Below, piece after piece: positions 1-10,494 of a stretch of 64,000 nt of DNA. Each line of letters begins with the position of its first letter. Position 1 is the first letter of the stretch. A program made the translations under genes and the position numbers. Below the pieces are notes generated by a model. The model worked only from the letters and a program-made list of their open reading frames with translations, made no database searches and was not told the origin of the DNA. Source of the stretch: DASRDR01 sp963812945 [NCBI: uncultured Candidatus Rokubacteria bacterium] (GTDB taxonomy: Bacteria > Methylomirabilota > Methylomirabilia > Rokubacteriales); contig CAWEXD010000003.1 of NCBI GenBank assembly GCA_963812945.1, positions 124,001 through 188,000 on the forward strand, in the 5' to 3' direction.

Positions 1-146
1 CAACGGCGAACGGGACCCGGAACGCACCGGCTCTCCTTGCGGATACCGTGCTCATGCGCGACCGGCGCGTGCCGGACGGAGCTTCTGCGGGGCGTGCGCA
101 TGTCCAGGACGAAGGCCCGCCGACAGGTCTCGACGCACGATCGCGA

Positions 147-1118
147 TCAGCGGTACGCCTGCGTGACGCAGGGGCTGACCCGCGGATCGGCCAGGACGTC
201 CGCAGGGCCGCGTTCGAGCTCCTTCCACTTCGGATGACCGTGCTGCCGGAGCCAGGGTACGTTGTCAGCCACGAGACGGAACAGTCGCCCGATCGCGTCG
301 CAGGCGGCCGAGCCGACGGGCGCGCCGGCCGTCACCATGGCAGTCCGGATCTTCACGGTTTCCACCGGGCGATCCAGCCACGGATAGGCGTGAGCCTTGA
401 TCACGGTCGGCGTGTAGTGCTGCGCCAGCGGCGCGTCTTCGGTCTTGGGATTCAGCCGGATCGGCACCAGGACGAAGCCATAGGACGCCGAGATACTCTC
501 CCTCAGGTACTCTGCCGGAGTGCCGGCCACGCGGAAGAAGGCGTCGATCCGGCCCGCGCGGAGCGCCGTGATCACCTGTCGGGTCTCGAAGAGGTTCACC
601 ACCTCGCGCGGCTCCACCCCCGCGAGGTGCAGCAGGACGAGGGCGGTCACCGTCGTCCCGCTCCCCGGCGGACCGATGTCGACGCGCTTGCCGCTGAGAT
701 CGGCAAGCCCGTTGATGCCGGGCCGGGCGAAGAGGTAGACGTCCTCGTCGTACAGGCCGCCCGCGATCTGGAGCTCGCCGATGACTCTCCGCGCGTCCGG
801 GTCGCCGCGCGCGTAGATCTGGAGGTAGCTCAGCACGTCGCTCTGCGTGACGCCGAGCTGGACCGACTTGTAGCGGAACACGTCGATGACGTTCTGCAGG
901 GCGCCCTGCGAGGGCAGGATGGCCAGCTCGATGCCCACCTCCGGCGCGACCTCGTCCACGAGCCGCTTGATGTCGCGCCCCATCGCGAAGTACGCCCCCG
1001 ACTCGCCGCCGGTGATCATCATCAGCTCCGTGCGAGACGCGGCGCGGGGCGCCACCTGAGCGTCGGCGACGATCGCCACGCTCGCAACGGCCAGGACGAC
1101 CGACTGGAACCACTTCAT
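147..1118 (-). CDS. TAXI family TRAP transporter solute-binding protein
   Basis: Predicted periplasmic binding protein of a TAXI-type TRAP transporter, which captures a small carboxylate or similar substrate for a DctM-like permease. The 323-residue protein starts with a short basic signal peptide (MKWFQSVVLAVASVAIVADA), followed by the family signature ITGGESGAYFAMGRDI near residue 35. A second type-2 binding-protein lobe follows (DLSGKRVDIGPPGSGT near 150). The length is normal for the family. No permease gene is visible next to it, so its partner lies outside the window or elsewhere. The gene stands alone on the minus strand, with about 290 bp upstream before the DUF4238 gene. The family call is secure; the substrate is unknown. 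Confidence 0.88.
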   Translation of the reverse strand: MKWFQSVVLAVASVAIVADAQVAPRAASRTELMMITGGESGAYFAMGRDIKRLVDEVAPEVGIELAILPSQGALQNVIDVFRYKSVQLGVTQSDVLSYLQIYARGDPDARRVIGELQIAGGLYDEDVYLFARPGINGLADLSGKRVDIGPPGSGTTVTALVLLHLAGVEPREVVNLFETRQVITALRAGRIDAFFRVAGTPAEYLRESISASYGFVLVPIRLNPKTEDAPLAQHYTPTVIKAHAYPWLDRPVETVKIRTAMVTAGAPVGSAACDAIGRLFRLVADNVPWLRQHGHPKWKELERGPADVLADPRVSPCVTQAYR

Positions 1119-1404
1119 CTTTCGCTGCCTCCTCCTGGCTCATTCCCGGAGCGAGCCAATGGCACGCCGCAGCCCAATCTCGACCCTCCGCGATGACTGC
1201 CCGCGCCCACCTTCCTCCGCTCCGCGGTTGCGCTGGATACGGACAGGGCGCCGCGATCACCGCCACCTCGGATTGTGGACCGCCCGTTACGGTACCATCG
1301 ACCGCGAGCCCGGCAGTATGGGACCTTCGTCCAATCACTCGGATAGACGACCCGCAGCCGACGCGAAGCGCCGGACCTGGGGTCGGGGCTAGGCCGCATC
1401 CGCG

Positions 1405-2319
1405 TCACTCGGAGGCGACGGATGGCAGCTCGACCCCCTCGAGCGGGTCCGACTCCGGGTGGTAGTACATCCACTCGGCGGCCGCCTCGGCGACCGTGCG
1501 GTTCAGCGCGCGCGCGTGACGCTCGCCGAGATCGCGCGCGATCTCCCCCGCCGGCGCGTGGCGCGCGACGATGAGGGCGTGCCGGGGATCGAGCGGAACC
1601 CGGACCTCGGCCGAGGTCCCGAGGCCCACCTGGTACGGCTTCGCGGCATCCGACGGCGCCCAGAGCACGACGGGCGTGTCGGTCGTGAGGAGCACGCGGG
1701 CCGGGAAGCGGACCAGCTGCCACGTTCGGGCCGCGAGCTGACGCGCCAGCGCGGGGACCGGCGCCAGCGAGCGCGGAACCGGTGGCTGGCCCGGAAGGAT
1801 CACCGCCGGGCCAGCCAGGCCCGACGGCGGCCCCGGCGGCTCGTCGGCCGGCAGCCTGGAGTCCGCTTCGGCCGGGTCGCCCGGTTCCGCCTCCTCGGAC
1901 TCCTCGCTCGCCGCCGCCTCCCGCTCCTCGATCGTCGAGATGATCAGCTGACCCGCGAGGGCCGCCGCGCGCACGGCCGCCCCCCGGTGGAACCGCCCGA
2001 GGAGGAGCTGCACGGCGAGCACGAGGGCGAGGCTCGCCCGGTCGCCCTCCCGCGGCGGAAAGGCGCCCCCTGTGATCGCGAGGACGGCCTCCGCGGCCCG
2101 AGCCTCCGCCTCGGCGAACAGGCGCGCAAGCATCGGCGCGTCGGCACGATCGGCGACGAGCGAGTACCCTCCGAGCTCCGCGACGGTGGTGTCCACGGAC
2201 ACCAGCCGGCGGCGCGTTCGGTCCCGCCGCTCGGCCATGAGCTGGCCGTCGGTGCCGGCGAAGCCGGCGAGGAGGAAGCGTGGAACGAGAGGCCGCTCCA
2301 GCAGCGACGGCAGGCTCAC
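1405..2319 (-). CDS. DUF4238-like protein
   Basis: About 304 residues resembling DUF4238 proteins, whose function is unknown. The typical N-terminal block VPRFLLAGFAGTDGQL is present, with the following basic stretch, and near the C-terminus TDTPVVLWAPSD resembles the family's second conserved block. The middle is a low-complexity acidic and proline-rich insert (EEREAAASEESEEAEPGD). The frame is open further upstream, but that part reads as out-of-frame shadow of rnhB. I therefore chose the GTG at 2319, which has a GAGGCG Shine-Dalgarno-like element about 10 bases before it and keeps the conserved block. It lies about 70 bp downstream of rnhB and is probably co-transcribed. Family assignment is from motif memory only. 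Confidence 0.62.
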   Translation of the reverse strand: MSLPSLLERPLVPRFLLAGFAGTDGQLMAERRDRTRRRLVSVDTTVAELGGYSLVADRADAPMLARLFAEAEARAAEAVLAITGGAFPPREGDRASLALVLAVQLLLGRFHRGAAVRAAALAGQLIISTIEEREAAASEESEEAEPGDPAEADSRLPADEPPGPPSGLAGPAVILPGQPPVPRSLAPVPALARQLAARTWQLVRFPARVLLTTDTPVVLWAPSDAAKPYQVGLGTSAEVRVPLDPRHALIVARHAPAGEIARDLGERHARALNRTVAEAAAEWMYYHPESDPLEGVELPSVASE

Positions 2320-2389
2320 GCCGCTGACGCGCCTCGGGTCGCAGCGAGGACGGGGCACCCGAGCTGGCTGACGAGACCGGGGTCCGCCA

Positions 2390-3079
2390 TCACAGTGGGA
2401 GCTCCAGCGACGGGTCCTGGGGGTCGGCGTCGACGCCCCCGACGCCGTGAAACGAGCGCCGGTGGAGCGGGCACGGCCCGAGCCGGGCGAGCGCCTCGCG
2501 GTGGTCGGCGGTCGCATAGCCCTTGTGGCGCCGGAAGCCGTACTCGGGATAGCGGCGGTCGGCGCGCAGCATGAACAGGTCCCGGGCGACCTTCGCGAGG
2601 ATCGAGGCCGCGGCAACCGACGCCGAGCGCCGGTCGCCGCCGATGATGGCGCGCTGCGTGCACGTCACGCCCGGGATCCGGAGGTGGCCGTCGACGAGCA
2701 CGAGACCCGGCGCCACGCGGAGCCGGGCCAGGGCCGCGCGCATCGCGTACCACGTCGCCTGGAGCACGTTGACGGAATCGATCCGCCGCGGGCCGACGCG
2801 TCCCACGGCCCAGGCGAGCGCGTGGACCCGGATCTCACCCGCCAGCCGCCGGCGCTGCCGGGACGTGAGGAGCTTCGAGTCCCGGAGCCCGTCGACCGGC
2901 GCCGTCGGGTCGAGGATCACCGCCGCGGCCACGACCGGCCCGGCCAGGGGCCCACGCCCGACCTCGTCCACGCCCGCCACCCAGAGCCCTCGGGCCCACG
3001 CGCCTCGCTCCTGGGCGTAGAGATCCTCCGGAAGCTCGAACAGCCCTGCTTGCTCGGGACCAGCGCGGCGCCGGCGCAC
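2390..3079 (-). CDS. rnhB: Ribonuclease HII
   Basis: Removes RNA from RNA-DNA hybrids, including single ribonucleotides in DNA. The 229-residue protein carries the N-terminal catalytic signature GVDEVGRGPLAGPV near residue 37, supplying the first acidic metal ligands. It also has LVDGHLRIPG (third acid) and the SVAAASILAKVARD block. The first 25 or so residues are an unconserved extension. It lies about 60 bp downstream of rplS on the same strand, the common rplS-rnhB arrangement, so it is probably the end of the rpsP operon. Length is normal for the family and no lesions are seen. Confidence 0.95.
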   Translation of the reverse strand: MRRRRAGPEQAGLFELPEDLYAQERGAWARGLWVAGVDEVGRGPLAGPVVAAAVILDPTAPVDGLRDSKLLTSRQRRRLAGEIRVHALAWAVGRVGPRRIDSVNVLQATWYAMRAALARLRVAPGLVLVDGHLRIPGVTCTQRAIIGGDRRSASVAAASILAKVARDLFMLRADRRYPEYGFRRHKGYATADHREALARLGPCPLHRRSFHGVGGVDADPQDPSLELPL

Positions 3080-3142
3080 GCGGGAAATCGCCCTCGTAGC
3101 GCGCCGGCTTCGGGCCGGCGAGCCCGAGGGCTCGGCGGGCGG

Positions 3143-3538
3143 CTACTCGGCGCTCGCGGCGGGCGGCGGGCTGGCCGTGCCGGGCACGATCTGACGCTTC
3201 TCCCGGAGCCGCGCGGCCTTCCCCGTCCGGGCGCGCAGGTAGTAGAGCTTCGAGCGCCGGACGTGCCCGGACTTCACGACCTGGACCCGATCGACGCGCG
3301 GGGAGTGGAGCGGAAAGGTCCGCTCGACGCCCACTCCGTACGAGACGCGCCGAACCGTGAAGGTCGCGCGCGCGCCCTCCCCGCGCTTCCGGATGATGAT
3401 GCCCTCGAAGATCTGTACCCGTTCCTTCTCGCCCTCGATCACCTTCACGTGCACCCGCACGGTGTCACCGGGGACAAAGCCCCCCCGGTCCCGCTTGAGC
3501 ATGCTGGCCTCGACTACCGCGATCGCGTCCGTCCCCAT
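3143..3538 (-). CDS. rplS: 50S ribosomal protein L19
   Basis: Large-subunit protein at the 30S-50S interface. The 131-residue sequence has [13 protein letters not shown] near residue 21, [27 protein letters not shown] and [10 protein letters not shown], all hallmarks of L19. The N-terminus is a little shorter than usual before the PGDTV block. The C-terminus ends in an unconserved Pro/Ala-rich tail. It follows trmD by about 36 bp and precedes rnhB, the classic ribosomal and tRNA-modification cluster order. Confidence 0.96.
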   Translation of the reverse strand: MGTDAIAVVEASMLKRDRGGFVPGDTVRVHVKVIEGEKERVQIFEGIIIRKRGEGARATFTVRRVSYGVGVERTFPLHSPRVDRVQVVKSGHVRRSKLYYLRARTGKAARLREKRQIVPGTASPPPAASAE

Positions 3539-3574
3539 GTTCGTCTCCTCGGTGCGCCAGTCATTCGCAGCGCG

Positions 3575-4324
3575 TTACTCGCCCGTTCGCGTCAGCTCCC
3601 CGCTGCGCGTCATTTCGTCCAGCCACTCGCGCTCCTCGCGCGTCGGTGGCACCGTCTCCAGGAGGTCCGGCCGCCGCGCGAGGGTGCGCCGAAGCGCCTC
3701 GCGGCGCCGCCACGAAGCGATCCGCCCGTGGTCCCCGGACAGGAGGACCTCCGGCACGGAGTGCCCGCGGAACTCGGCCGGTCGCGTGTACTGCGGGTAG
3801 TCGAGCCGCCCCGCCACGAACGACTCCCGCGCCGCGCCGTGGGGATCGCCGAGAGCGCCGGGCAGGAGCCGGACCACCGCGTCGAGCACGACCATCGCCG
3901 GCAGCTCGCCCCCGGTCACCACATAGTCGCCGATCGAGAGCTCCTCGTCGACCACGTGTGCCCGCACGCGCTCGTCAACCCCTTCGTAGTGCCCGCAGAG
4001 GAGGACCAGGTGCGCCGCGCGGGCCAGGCGCGCCGCCGTCGCCTGCGTGAACGTCGGCCCCTGGGGGCAGAGCAGCACGACGTGGCTCTCGGGGCCTCGC
4101 ACGGCCTCCACGGCGCCGAAGAGCGGCTCGGGCTTCAGCACCATGCCCCCGCCTCCGCCGAACGGGTAGTCGTCGGCCACGCGATGCCGCCCTTCGGTGT
4201 GGTCGCGGAGGTCGACCACGCGGACGTCGACGACCCCGCGCTCTCGCGCCATTCGGAGCATCGACTCGCCGAGGATGCCCCCGATCATCCCGGGGAAGAG
4301 CGTGACGACGTCGATCCGAGTCAC
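3575..4324 (-). CDS. trmD: tRNA (guanine-N1-)-methyltransferase
   Basis: Methylates G37 in tRNAs using S-adenosylmethionine, which prevents +1 frameshifting. The 249-residue SPOUT enzyme starts [13 protein letters not shown]. It contains [12 protein letters not shown] and [14 protein letters not shown], which form the trefoil-knot cofactor site. I chose the GTG at 4324 because it overlaps the rimM stop codon as GTGA and sits right at the conserved N-terminus. The frame is open upstream to 4525, but that part is antisense-like noise within rimM. Translational coupling to rimM is likely. Confidence 0.95.
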   Translation of the reverse strand: MTRIDVVTLFPGMIGGILGESMLRMARERGVVDVRVVDLRDHTEGRHRVADDYPFGGGGGMVLKPEPLFGAVEAVRGPESHVVLLCPQGPTFTQATAARLARAAHLVLLCGHYEGVDERVRAHVVDEELSIGDYVVTGGELPAMVVLDAVVRLLPGALGDPHGAARESFVAGRLDYPQYTRPAEFRGHSVPEVLLSGDHGRIASWRRREALRRTLARRPDLLETVPPTREEREWLDEMTRSGELTRTGE

Positions 4325-4887
4325 GCGTCGAGCTCCACCAGGCCCTCGGGGGGCCGCACCACCACGCGCCGGGCCGCGAGGTCCACGCGCTCCACGATCG
4401 CCGCCACCGCGGGCAAGGGCCACGCCCGCCCGCCCCGCTGCACGGTCCAGTAGTCGTGCTCGGGACCCGCCAGCACCTCGGCGATCGTCCCGAGGCTCGC
4501 GCCCTCCGGCGTCTCCACCGTGCACCCCACGAGATCGAACGCGTAGTAGCGGTCGGGCGGCAGTTGGCGCACCGCCGCGCGCGGGATCGTGACGAGCCGC
4601 CCGACGAGGGCCTGGGCGTCTCCCATCGTGTCGCTCCCGGCAAGCTTCAGCACCGGCACGCGCCCCTGGAACCAGACCGCCTCGATGTCATGCCGCTCCC
4701 CCGCTGCCGGCGGCACGAGCCAGCACTCACGGAGCTCGGCCAGCCGCTCCGGCGCGTCGGTCAGGGACTCGAGCCGAACCGCCCCCCGCCGCCCCTGGGA
4801 CCGGACGATGCGGCCCACCGCGACCAGCACCCCCTCGCCGGCAAGGGCACCCGGCTCGCGGGCCGTGGCGTCCACGGTCTCGCGCAT
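4321..4887 (-). CDS. rimM: Ribosome maturation factor RimM
   Basis: Assists 30S head assembly by binding ribosomal protein S19. The 188-residue protein has the RimM N-terminal beta-barrel signature [19 protein letters not shown] near residue 21. The C-terminal PRC-barrel-like domain contains [16 protein letters not shown]. Its stop overlaps the trmD GTG start. The rpsP gene is only 33 bases upstream. The small KH-domain gene khpA, often found between rpsP and rimM, is absent here because there is no room for it. Confidence 0.93.
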   Translation of the reverse strand: MRETVDATAREPGALAGEGVLVAVGRIVRSQGRRGAVRLESLTDAPERLAELRECWLVPPAAGERHDIEAVWFQGRVPVLKLAGSDTMGDAQALVGRLVTIPRAAVRQLPPDRYYAFDLVGCTVETPEGASLGTIAEVLAGPEHDYWTVQRGGRAWPLPAVAAIVERVDLAARRVVVRPPEGLVELDA

Positions 4888-4920
4888 CCCCCGTTCCTCT
4901 CGCGACGCGCGCCGCGCGCG

Positions 4921-5169
4921 CTAGCGGGCCGGCAACCCCGCGCGGGCCAGCAGGTTCCGCACGGTGTTCGAGGGCAGCGCGCCCTTCCGGATCCACGCCG
5001 CGGCCTTGTCCGTGTCGATCCGGATCGTCGGGGGCTCCGTCAGCGGGTCGTAGAACCCGATCTGCTCGATGAAGCGACCGTCCCGCGCGGTCCGTCCGTC
5101 CGCCACCACCACCCGGTAGGACGGCTTCTTGGTGGTTCCCGTCCGTCGTAGCCGAATCCGTGCCGCCAT
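4921..5169 (-). CDS. rpsP: 30S ribosomal protein S16
   Basis: Small-subunit assembly protein, 82 residues. It begins MAARIRLRRTGTTKKPSYRV and continues VVADGRTARDGRFIEQIGFYDPL, matching S16 throughout its length. It lies 41 bases downstream of ffh and 33 bases upstream of rimM. The order ffh-rpsP-rimM-trmD-rplS is widely conserved in bacteria and supports one operon. Confidence 0.96.
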   Translation of the reverse strand: MAARIRLRRTGTTKKPSYRVVVADGRTARDGRFIEQIGFYDPLTEPPTIRIDTDKAAAWIRKGALPSNTVRNLLARAGLPAR

Positions 5170-5210
5170 GTCTCTGCGTCTCCTTCCGCCTGGCCTGTCC
5201 CTGGCCTGTC

Positions 5211-6560
<1,350 letters not shown>

Positions 6561-6619
6561 GGCTACGCTCGGTATCCCTCTGCGGGTGTCTATCGGGCGA
6601 AGACGCCAAAAAGCACTTC

Positions 6620-6648
6620 AGGTTACAGGACATCCACCCCAGCGTCAA
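6620..6648 (-). promoter_or_regulatory. Candidate sigma-70 promoter for ffh operon
   Basis: Reading the minus strand, TTGACG (6643-6648) is followed after exactly 17 bases by TAACCT (6620-6625), about 60 bases upstream of the ffh start. The -35 matches consensus at 5 of 6 positions, the -10 at 3 of 6. Position and spacing favour a promoter for ffh-rpsP-rimM-trmD-rplS-rnhB, but the -10 box is weak. Confidence 0.45.
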
Positions 6649-6713
6649 CGACCGCAGGCAGCGTGCCCGCGACTCGCCGGAGGCCGCCGCCGGGCGGGAT
6701 CGCTACCCGAGGA

Positions 6714-7583
6714 TCACTTCCGGCCGCCCTGGGCCTTTCGCTCGGTGCGCTCCGCCGCCGCGGGGGCGACTGCCCGGTCGATCTTGGCCCCCGGCTTCTT
6801 CCCCGGTGCCGACCGCCGGGCCAGGCTCTCCTTGAGCGCGTCCATGAGGTCGATCACCTGGGCGCGCTGGGCCTCGGGGCCGGCCGCCGTGACCTCCCGC
6901 CCCGCCACCTTTTCCTCGACCGCCGCGAGGACCCGCTGGCGGTGGTCGTCCTCGTACTGCCCCGGCGCGAACTCGTCGTGCGACAGCTCGTCGACGAGGC
7001 GCACGGCCAGGTCGAGCTCGCCCTCCTTGACCTTCGCGGTCTCACCCTTCTCGATCTCGCCGAAGTCACGGACCTCGTCCGCGAAGTACATCGTGTGGAG
7101 CATGAGCCCGCCCTGCGCCGGGCGGACCAGCACGAGGCTCTCTTTCCCGCGCATGACGAACTTGGCCAGGGCGACCCGGTCCGTCCGGGCCATCGCGTCG
7201 GACAGGAGCCGGTAGGCCTTCTCCCCGCCCTTGTCCGGGCCCAGGTAGTAGGTCTTCTCGAAGTAGATCGGGTCGACCTTCGCGAGCGGCACGAACTCGG
7301 CGATGTCGATCACCCGGGATGCCTCGCCCTCGAGGCCCTTCAGCTCGTCGTCGGAGAACCGGACGTACTCGTCCTTCTGGACCTCGTACCCCTTGACGAG
7401 GGCCGTCCGGTCGACGACCTCCTTGCACACCGGGCAGTAGGTCTGCTGGCGGATCCGGCTCCCGCACTTCGCGTGGAGCAGGTTGAAGCTGACGGCGGCG
7501 GACGAGGCCGCCGTGTACATCCGGATCGGGATCGACACCAGGCCGAAGGAAATCGTCCCCGACCCGATCGCGTGCGGTGGCAT
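6714..7583 (-). CDS. ku: Non-homologous end joining protein Ku
   Basis: Homodimeric ring that binds DNA double-strand ends and recruits LigD. The 289 residues begin MPPHAIGSGTISFGLVSIP, the standard bacterial Ku start, and include YEVQKDEYVRFSDDEL and the core barrel. The lysine-rich C-terminal tail is typical and may modulate DNA binding. The ATG at 7583 is chosen because AGGAGG lies just upstream; the open frame further upstream is not conserved. It is divergent from ligD, a common bacterial NHEJ arrangement. Confidence 0.95.
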   Translation of the reverse strand: MPPHAIGSGTISFGLVSIPIRMYTAASSAAVSFNLLHAKCGSRIRQQTYCPVCKEVVDRTALVKGYEVQKDEYVRFSDDELKGLEGEASRVIDIAEFVPLAKVDPIYFEKTYYLGPDKGGEKAYRLLSDAMARTDRVALAKFVMRGKESLVLVRPAQGGLMLHTMYFADEVRDFGEIEKGETAKVKEGELDLAVRLVDELSHDEFAPGQYEDDHRQRVLAAVEEKVAGREVTAAGPEAQRAQVIDLMDALKESLARRSAPGKKPGAKIDRAVAPAAAERTERKAQGGRK

Positions 7584-7626
7584 GACAGCTCCTCCTGCCC
7601 CGGAAAGCTCGACGTGGTGAAGCGTT

Positions 7627-7655
7627 TTGCACCGTACCACGGGGCCGTTTATGCT
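7627..7655 (+). promoter_or_regulatory. Possible promoter for ligD
   Basis: TTGCAC (7627-7632) and TATGCT (7650-7655) are separated by 17 bases, about 60 bases before the GTG start proposed for ligD. The -35 is a poor match (3 of 6) and the -10 moderate (4 of 6). The spacing and position in the divergent ku-ligD gap are suggestive only. Confidence 0.3.
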
Positions 7656-7716
7656 CAAAGAGCCCCGGCAGCGCCCTACCACTTGGGGTCGCCACGGGGC
7701 CGAGGGCCAGCCCCTA

Positions 7717-10452
7717 GTGATCGACGAGAGGCCACCCAGGCTCGACGCCTACCGGCGTAAGCGCGACCCCGACCGCACCCCGGAGCCCTTCGGGGGTCGG
7801 CGGCCGGGGACGGGGGCGCTCTTCGTGATCCAGCAGCACGCCGCCCGGCGCCTGCACTACGACGTCCGCCTGGAGATGGACGGCGTGCTGAAGAGCTGGG
7901 CGGTCCCCAAGGGGCCGTCGGTCCGGCCCGAGGTCAAGCGCCTGGCGGTCCACGTCGAGGACCACCCCCTCGAGTACGCCGACTTCGAAGGGGTGATCCC
8001 GAAGGACAACTACGGGGCCGGGGCCGTCATCGTGTGGGACCATGGGCGATACCGGTCGGCGAAAGCCGAGGACCTCCTGGCCCAGCTCAAGCGCGGGCTC
8101 GTCGAGGTCGAGCTCCAGGGCCACAAGCTCCGCGGCCGCTGGATCTTCACCCGGATGGGCACCCGGATGGGCGCCCGGACGGGCGGGCGGACGCGGGGCC
8201 GGGCCGGCGACACCGGGAAGGAGTGGCTCCTCATCCGGAAGGCCGGGGAGCCCGTTCCTCGGGAGGAAGCCACGGAGCGCTATCCCCGCTCGGTCCGGTC
8301 CGGGCTCGCGCTCGACGAGATGCGCGACATGGGCGCCGTGCGCGACGCGCTCCGCGCGCGGCTCCGGACCCTGGCCGCCCCGGTCCATGAGGTGCCCGCC
8401 CGGAGCCAGGAGTTCATGCTGGCGACCTTGGCCGACCGGCCGCCCGAGGGCCAGGAGTGGCTCTTCGAGATCAAGTACGACGGGGTGCGCGTGCTGGCCG
8501 AGCGCCGGGGCGACGCGGTGACGCTCCTTGGCCGGAGCGGCCAGGTCGTGACGGATCGCTATCCGGAGATCGTCGCCGCGCTCCGGGCACTCGTGTTCGA
8601 GCGCTTCCTCATCGACGGCGAGATCGTCGCTCTCGACGAGCGGGGCGTGCCGAGCTTCCAGCGGCTCCAGGCCCGCATGGGCCTCACCCGTCCCGGGGAC
8701 GTGGCCCAGGCGATGGGAGCGGTGCCCGTCGAGGCCGTGTTCTTCGACTGCCTCGCGCTCGAGGGGCACGACCTCCGGCGCCTGCCCCTGACCGCGCGCA
8801 AGGCCTGCCTCGAGCGTGTCCTCCCGCCGCAGGGCGTCACGCGCTACGGCGACCACGTGAAGGGGTCAGTGCCGGCCTTGCTCGAGGCGGCGGCCGAGGC
8901 CCGGCTCGAGGGCGTCGTGGCCAAGCGCGCGGCGAGCATCTACGCCGCCGGACGCTCGGACGCGTGGCGCAAGCTGAAGGTCCAGCGCCGGCAGGAGTTC
9001 GTGATCGGCGGCTACACCGATCCCCAGGGCAGCCGCGCCCGCTTCGGCGCGCTCCACATCGGGGTGTACGAGGGCGACCGGCTCGCCTACGTGTCGAAGG
9101 TCGGGACGGGCTTCGACGACGCCGAGCTCGAGCGGCTCTGGGGGCGGCTCGCGTCGCTCCGCCGGGACACGTCGCCGTTCGACGCCGGCACGCCCGGGGG
9201 ACGCGGGCACCACTGGGTCGAGCCCCGGCTCGTCTGCGAGGTGCGGTTCACCGAGTGGACGCGGGACGGCGGCCTTCGCCACCCCGCCTACCTCGGGCTT
9301 CGGGACGACAAACGCCCGGAGGAGTGCCGTCGCGAGACGCCGGACGCCGGCGACGGGCAGGACGACCCGGCCTCGGCGCCATCCGGTGTCGCATCCGGGC
9401 GGCGGGCCACGCGAAAGGGCCGCGCGCCGAAGCGGGCGGCTGCGAGGGAGGGCGCGCGGGCCGCCGGCAAGGCCCCCGCGCCTCCGGGGTCGCGTGTGCG
9501 CCTGACGAATCTCGACAAGGTCTTCTGGACCGCCGAGGGGTACACGAAGGGCGATCTGATCGCGTACTACGACACGATCGCGCCCAGGCTCCTCCCCTAC
9601 CTCCGCGACCGGCCCATCGTCCTCACGCGCTACCCCGACGGGATCGCTGGCAAGTCCTTCTACCAGAAGGACGCGCCGGACTTCGCGCCCGACTGGGTCC
9701 GCACGGAGCGGATCTACTCGAAGGACACCGACCGCGACATCGACTACTTCGTCGTGGACGACGCCGAGACGCTGCGGTACGTGGCGAACATGGGCACGAT
9801 CCCGATTCACGTCTGGAGCGCGCGGGTCACCGCGCTCGAGCGGCCCGACTGGCTCGTCATCGATCTGGACCCGAAGGGCGCGCCCTTCGGGGACGTCGTG
9901 CGCGTGGCGCAGGCTCTCCACCGCCTCTTGGACGACCTGGAGCTGGCCGGTTACCCGAAGACGTCCGGCGCCACCGGGCTCCACATCCTGGTGCCCCTCG
10001 GCGCGCGCTACACGCACGAGCAGACCCGGACGCTGGCGCGGCTCCTCGCCATGCTGGTCGTCCAGGCGGTGCCCGACATCGCGACCGTGGCCCGTCCGCT
10101 GGCCGCTCGTGGCGGCAAGGTGTACGTCGACTTCGGCCAGAACGGGCACGGCCAGACCATCGTCGCGCCGTTCTCGGTGCGGCCGCTGCCGGGCGCCCCC
10201 GTCTCCTGCCCGCTGGACTGGGAGGAGGTCACCGCGCGGCTCGATCCGGCCCGCTTCACGATCCGCACCGCGCCGCGCCGCTTCGCCAAGCGGACGGATC
10301 CCCTGGCGCCGGTGCTCGGGCCCGGGATCGACCTAGCCGTCGCGCTCTCGCGCATGGAGGGGCGGCTCGAGCCCAGCGCGCCGGCGGGACGCCGTAACGC
10401 ACGTCGGAGCCGGCGCCGTGGCTCGACGCCGCGGGCCTCGGGCGCATCGTAG
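7717..10452 (+). CDS. ligD: Multifunctional NHEJ DNA ligase LigD (PE-LIG-POL)
   Basis: ATP-dependent ligase and polymerase that processes and seals DNA ends with Ku. Domains run in the Pseudomonas-like order. The 3'-phosphoesterase (residues about 20-180) has QQHAARRLHYDVRLEMDG and HVEDHPLEYADFEG. The ligase (about 220-540) has adenylation lysine motif EIKYDGVR and VAKRAASIYAAGRSDAW. A basic linker follows, then the primase-like polymerase (about 600-890) with VIDLDPKGAPFGD, ATGLHILVPL and DFGQNGHGQT. The frame opens with a TTG at 7627, but I prefer GTG 7717, giving VIDERPPRLDAYRRKRD, close to usual LigD starts. About 911 residues. The start remains uncertain. Confidence 0.93.
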   Translation: MIDERPPRLDAYRRKRDPDRTPEPFGGRRPGTGALFVIQQHAARRLHYDVRLEMDGVLKSWAVPKGPSVRPEVKRLAVHVEDHPLEYADFEGVIPKDNYGAGAVIVWDHGRYRSAKAEDLLAQLKRGLVEVELQGHKLRGRWIFTRMGTRMGARTGGRTRGRAGDTGKEWLLIRKAGEPVPREEATERYPRSVRSGLALDEMRDMGAVRDALRARLRTLAAPVHEVPARSQEFMLATLADRPPEGQEWLFEIKYDGVRVLAERRGDAVTLLGRSGQVVTDRYPEIVAALRALVFERFLIDGEIVALDERGVPSFQRLQARMGLTRPGDVAQAMGAVPVEAVFFDCLALEGHDLRRLPLTARKACLERVLPPQGVTRYGDHVKGSVPALLEAAAEARLEGVVAKRAASIYAAGRSDAWRKLKVQRRQEFVIGGYTDPQGSRARFGALHIGVYEGDRLAYVSKVGTGFDDAELERLWGRLASLRRDTSPFDAGTPGGRGHHWVEPRLVCEVRFTEWTRDGGLRHPAYLGLRDDKRPEECRRETPDAGDGQDDPASAPSGVASGRRATRKGRAPKRAAAREGARAAGKAPAPPGSRVRLTNLDKVFWTAEGYTKGDLIAYYDTIAPRLLPYLRDRPIVLTRYPDGIAGKSFYQKDAPDFAPDWVRTERIYSKDTDRDIDYFVVDDAETLRYVANMGTIPIHVWSARVTALERPDWLVIDLDPKGAPFGDVVRVAQALHRLLDDLELAGYPKTSGATGLHILVPLGARYTHEQTRTLARLLAMLVVQAVPDIATVARPLAARGGKVYVDFGQNGHGQTIVAPFSVRPLPGAPVSCPLDWEEVTARLDPARFTIRTAPRRFAKRTDPLAPVLGPGIDLAVALSRMEGRLEPSAPAGRRNARRSRRRGSTPRASGAS

Positions 10453-10494
10453 CGGAGGCGCGCGGCCGGAGCCGGGCCGCGGAAGGGTGATCGG

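Noticed and set aside
1-146. Short open frames at the left edge
   Set aside because: No motif, no ribosome site and typical GC-rich shadow composition.
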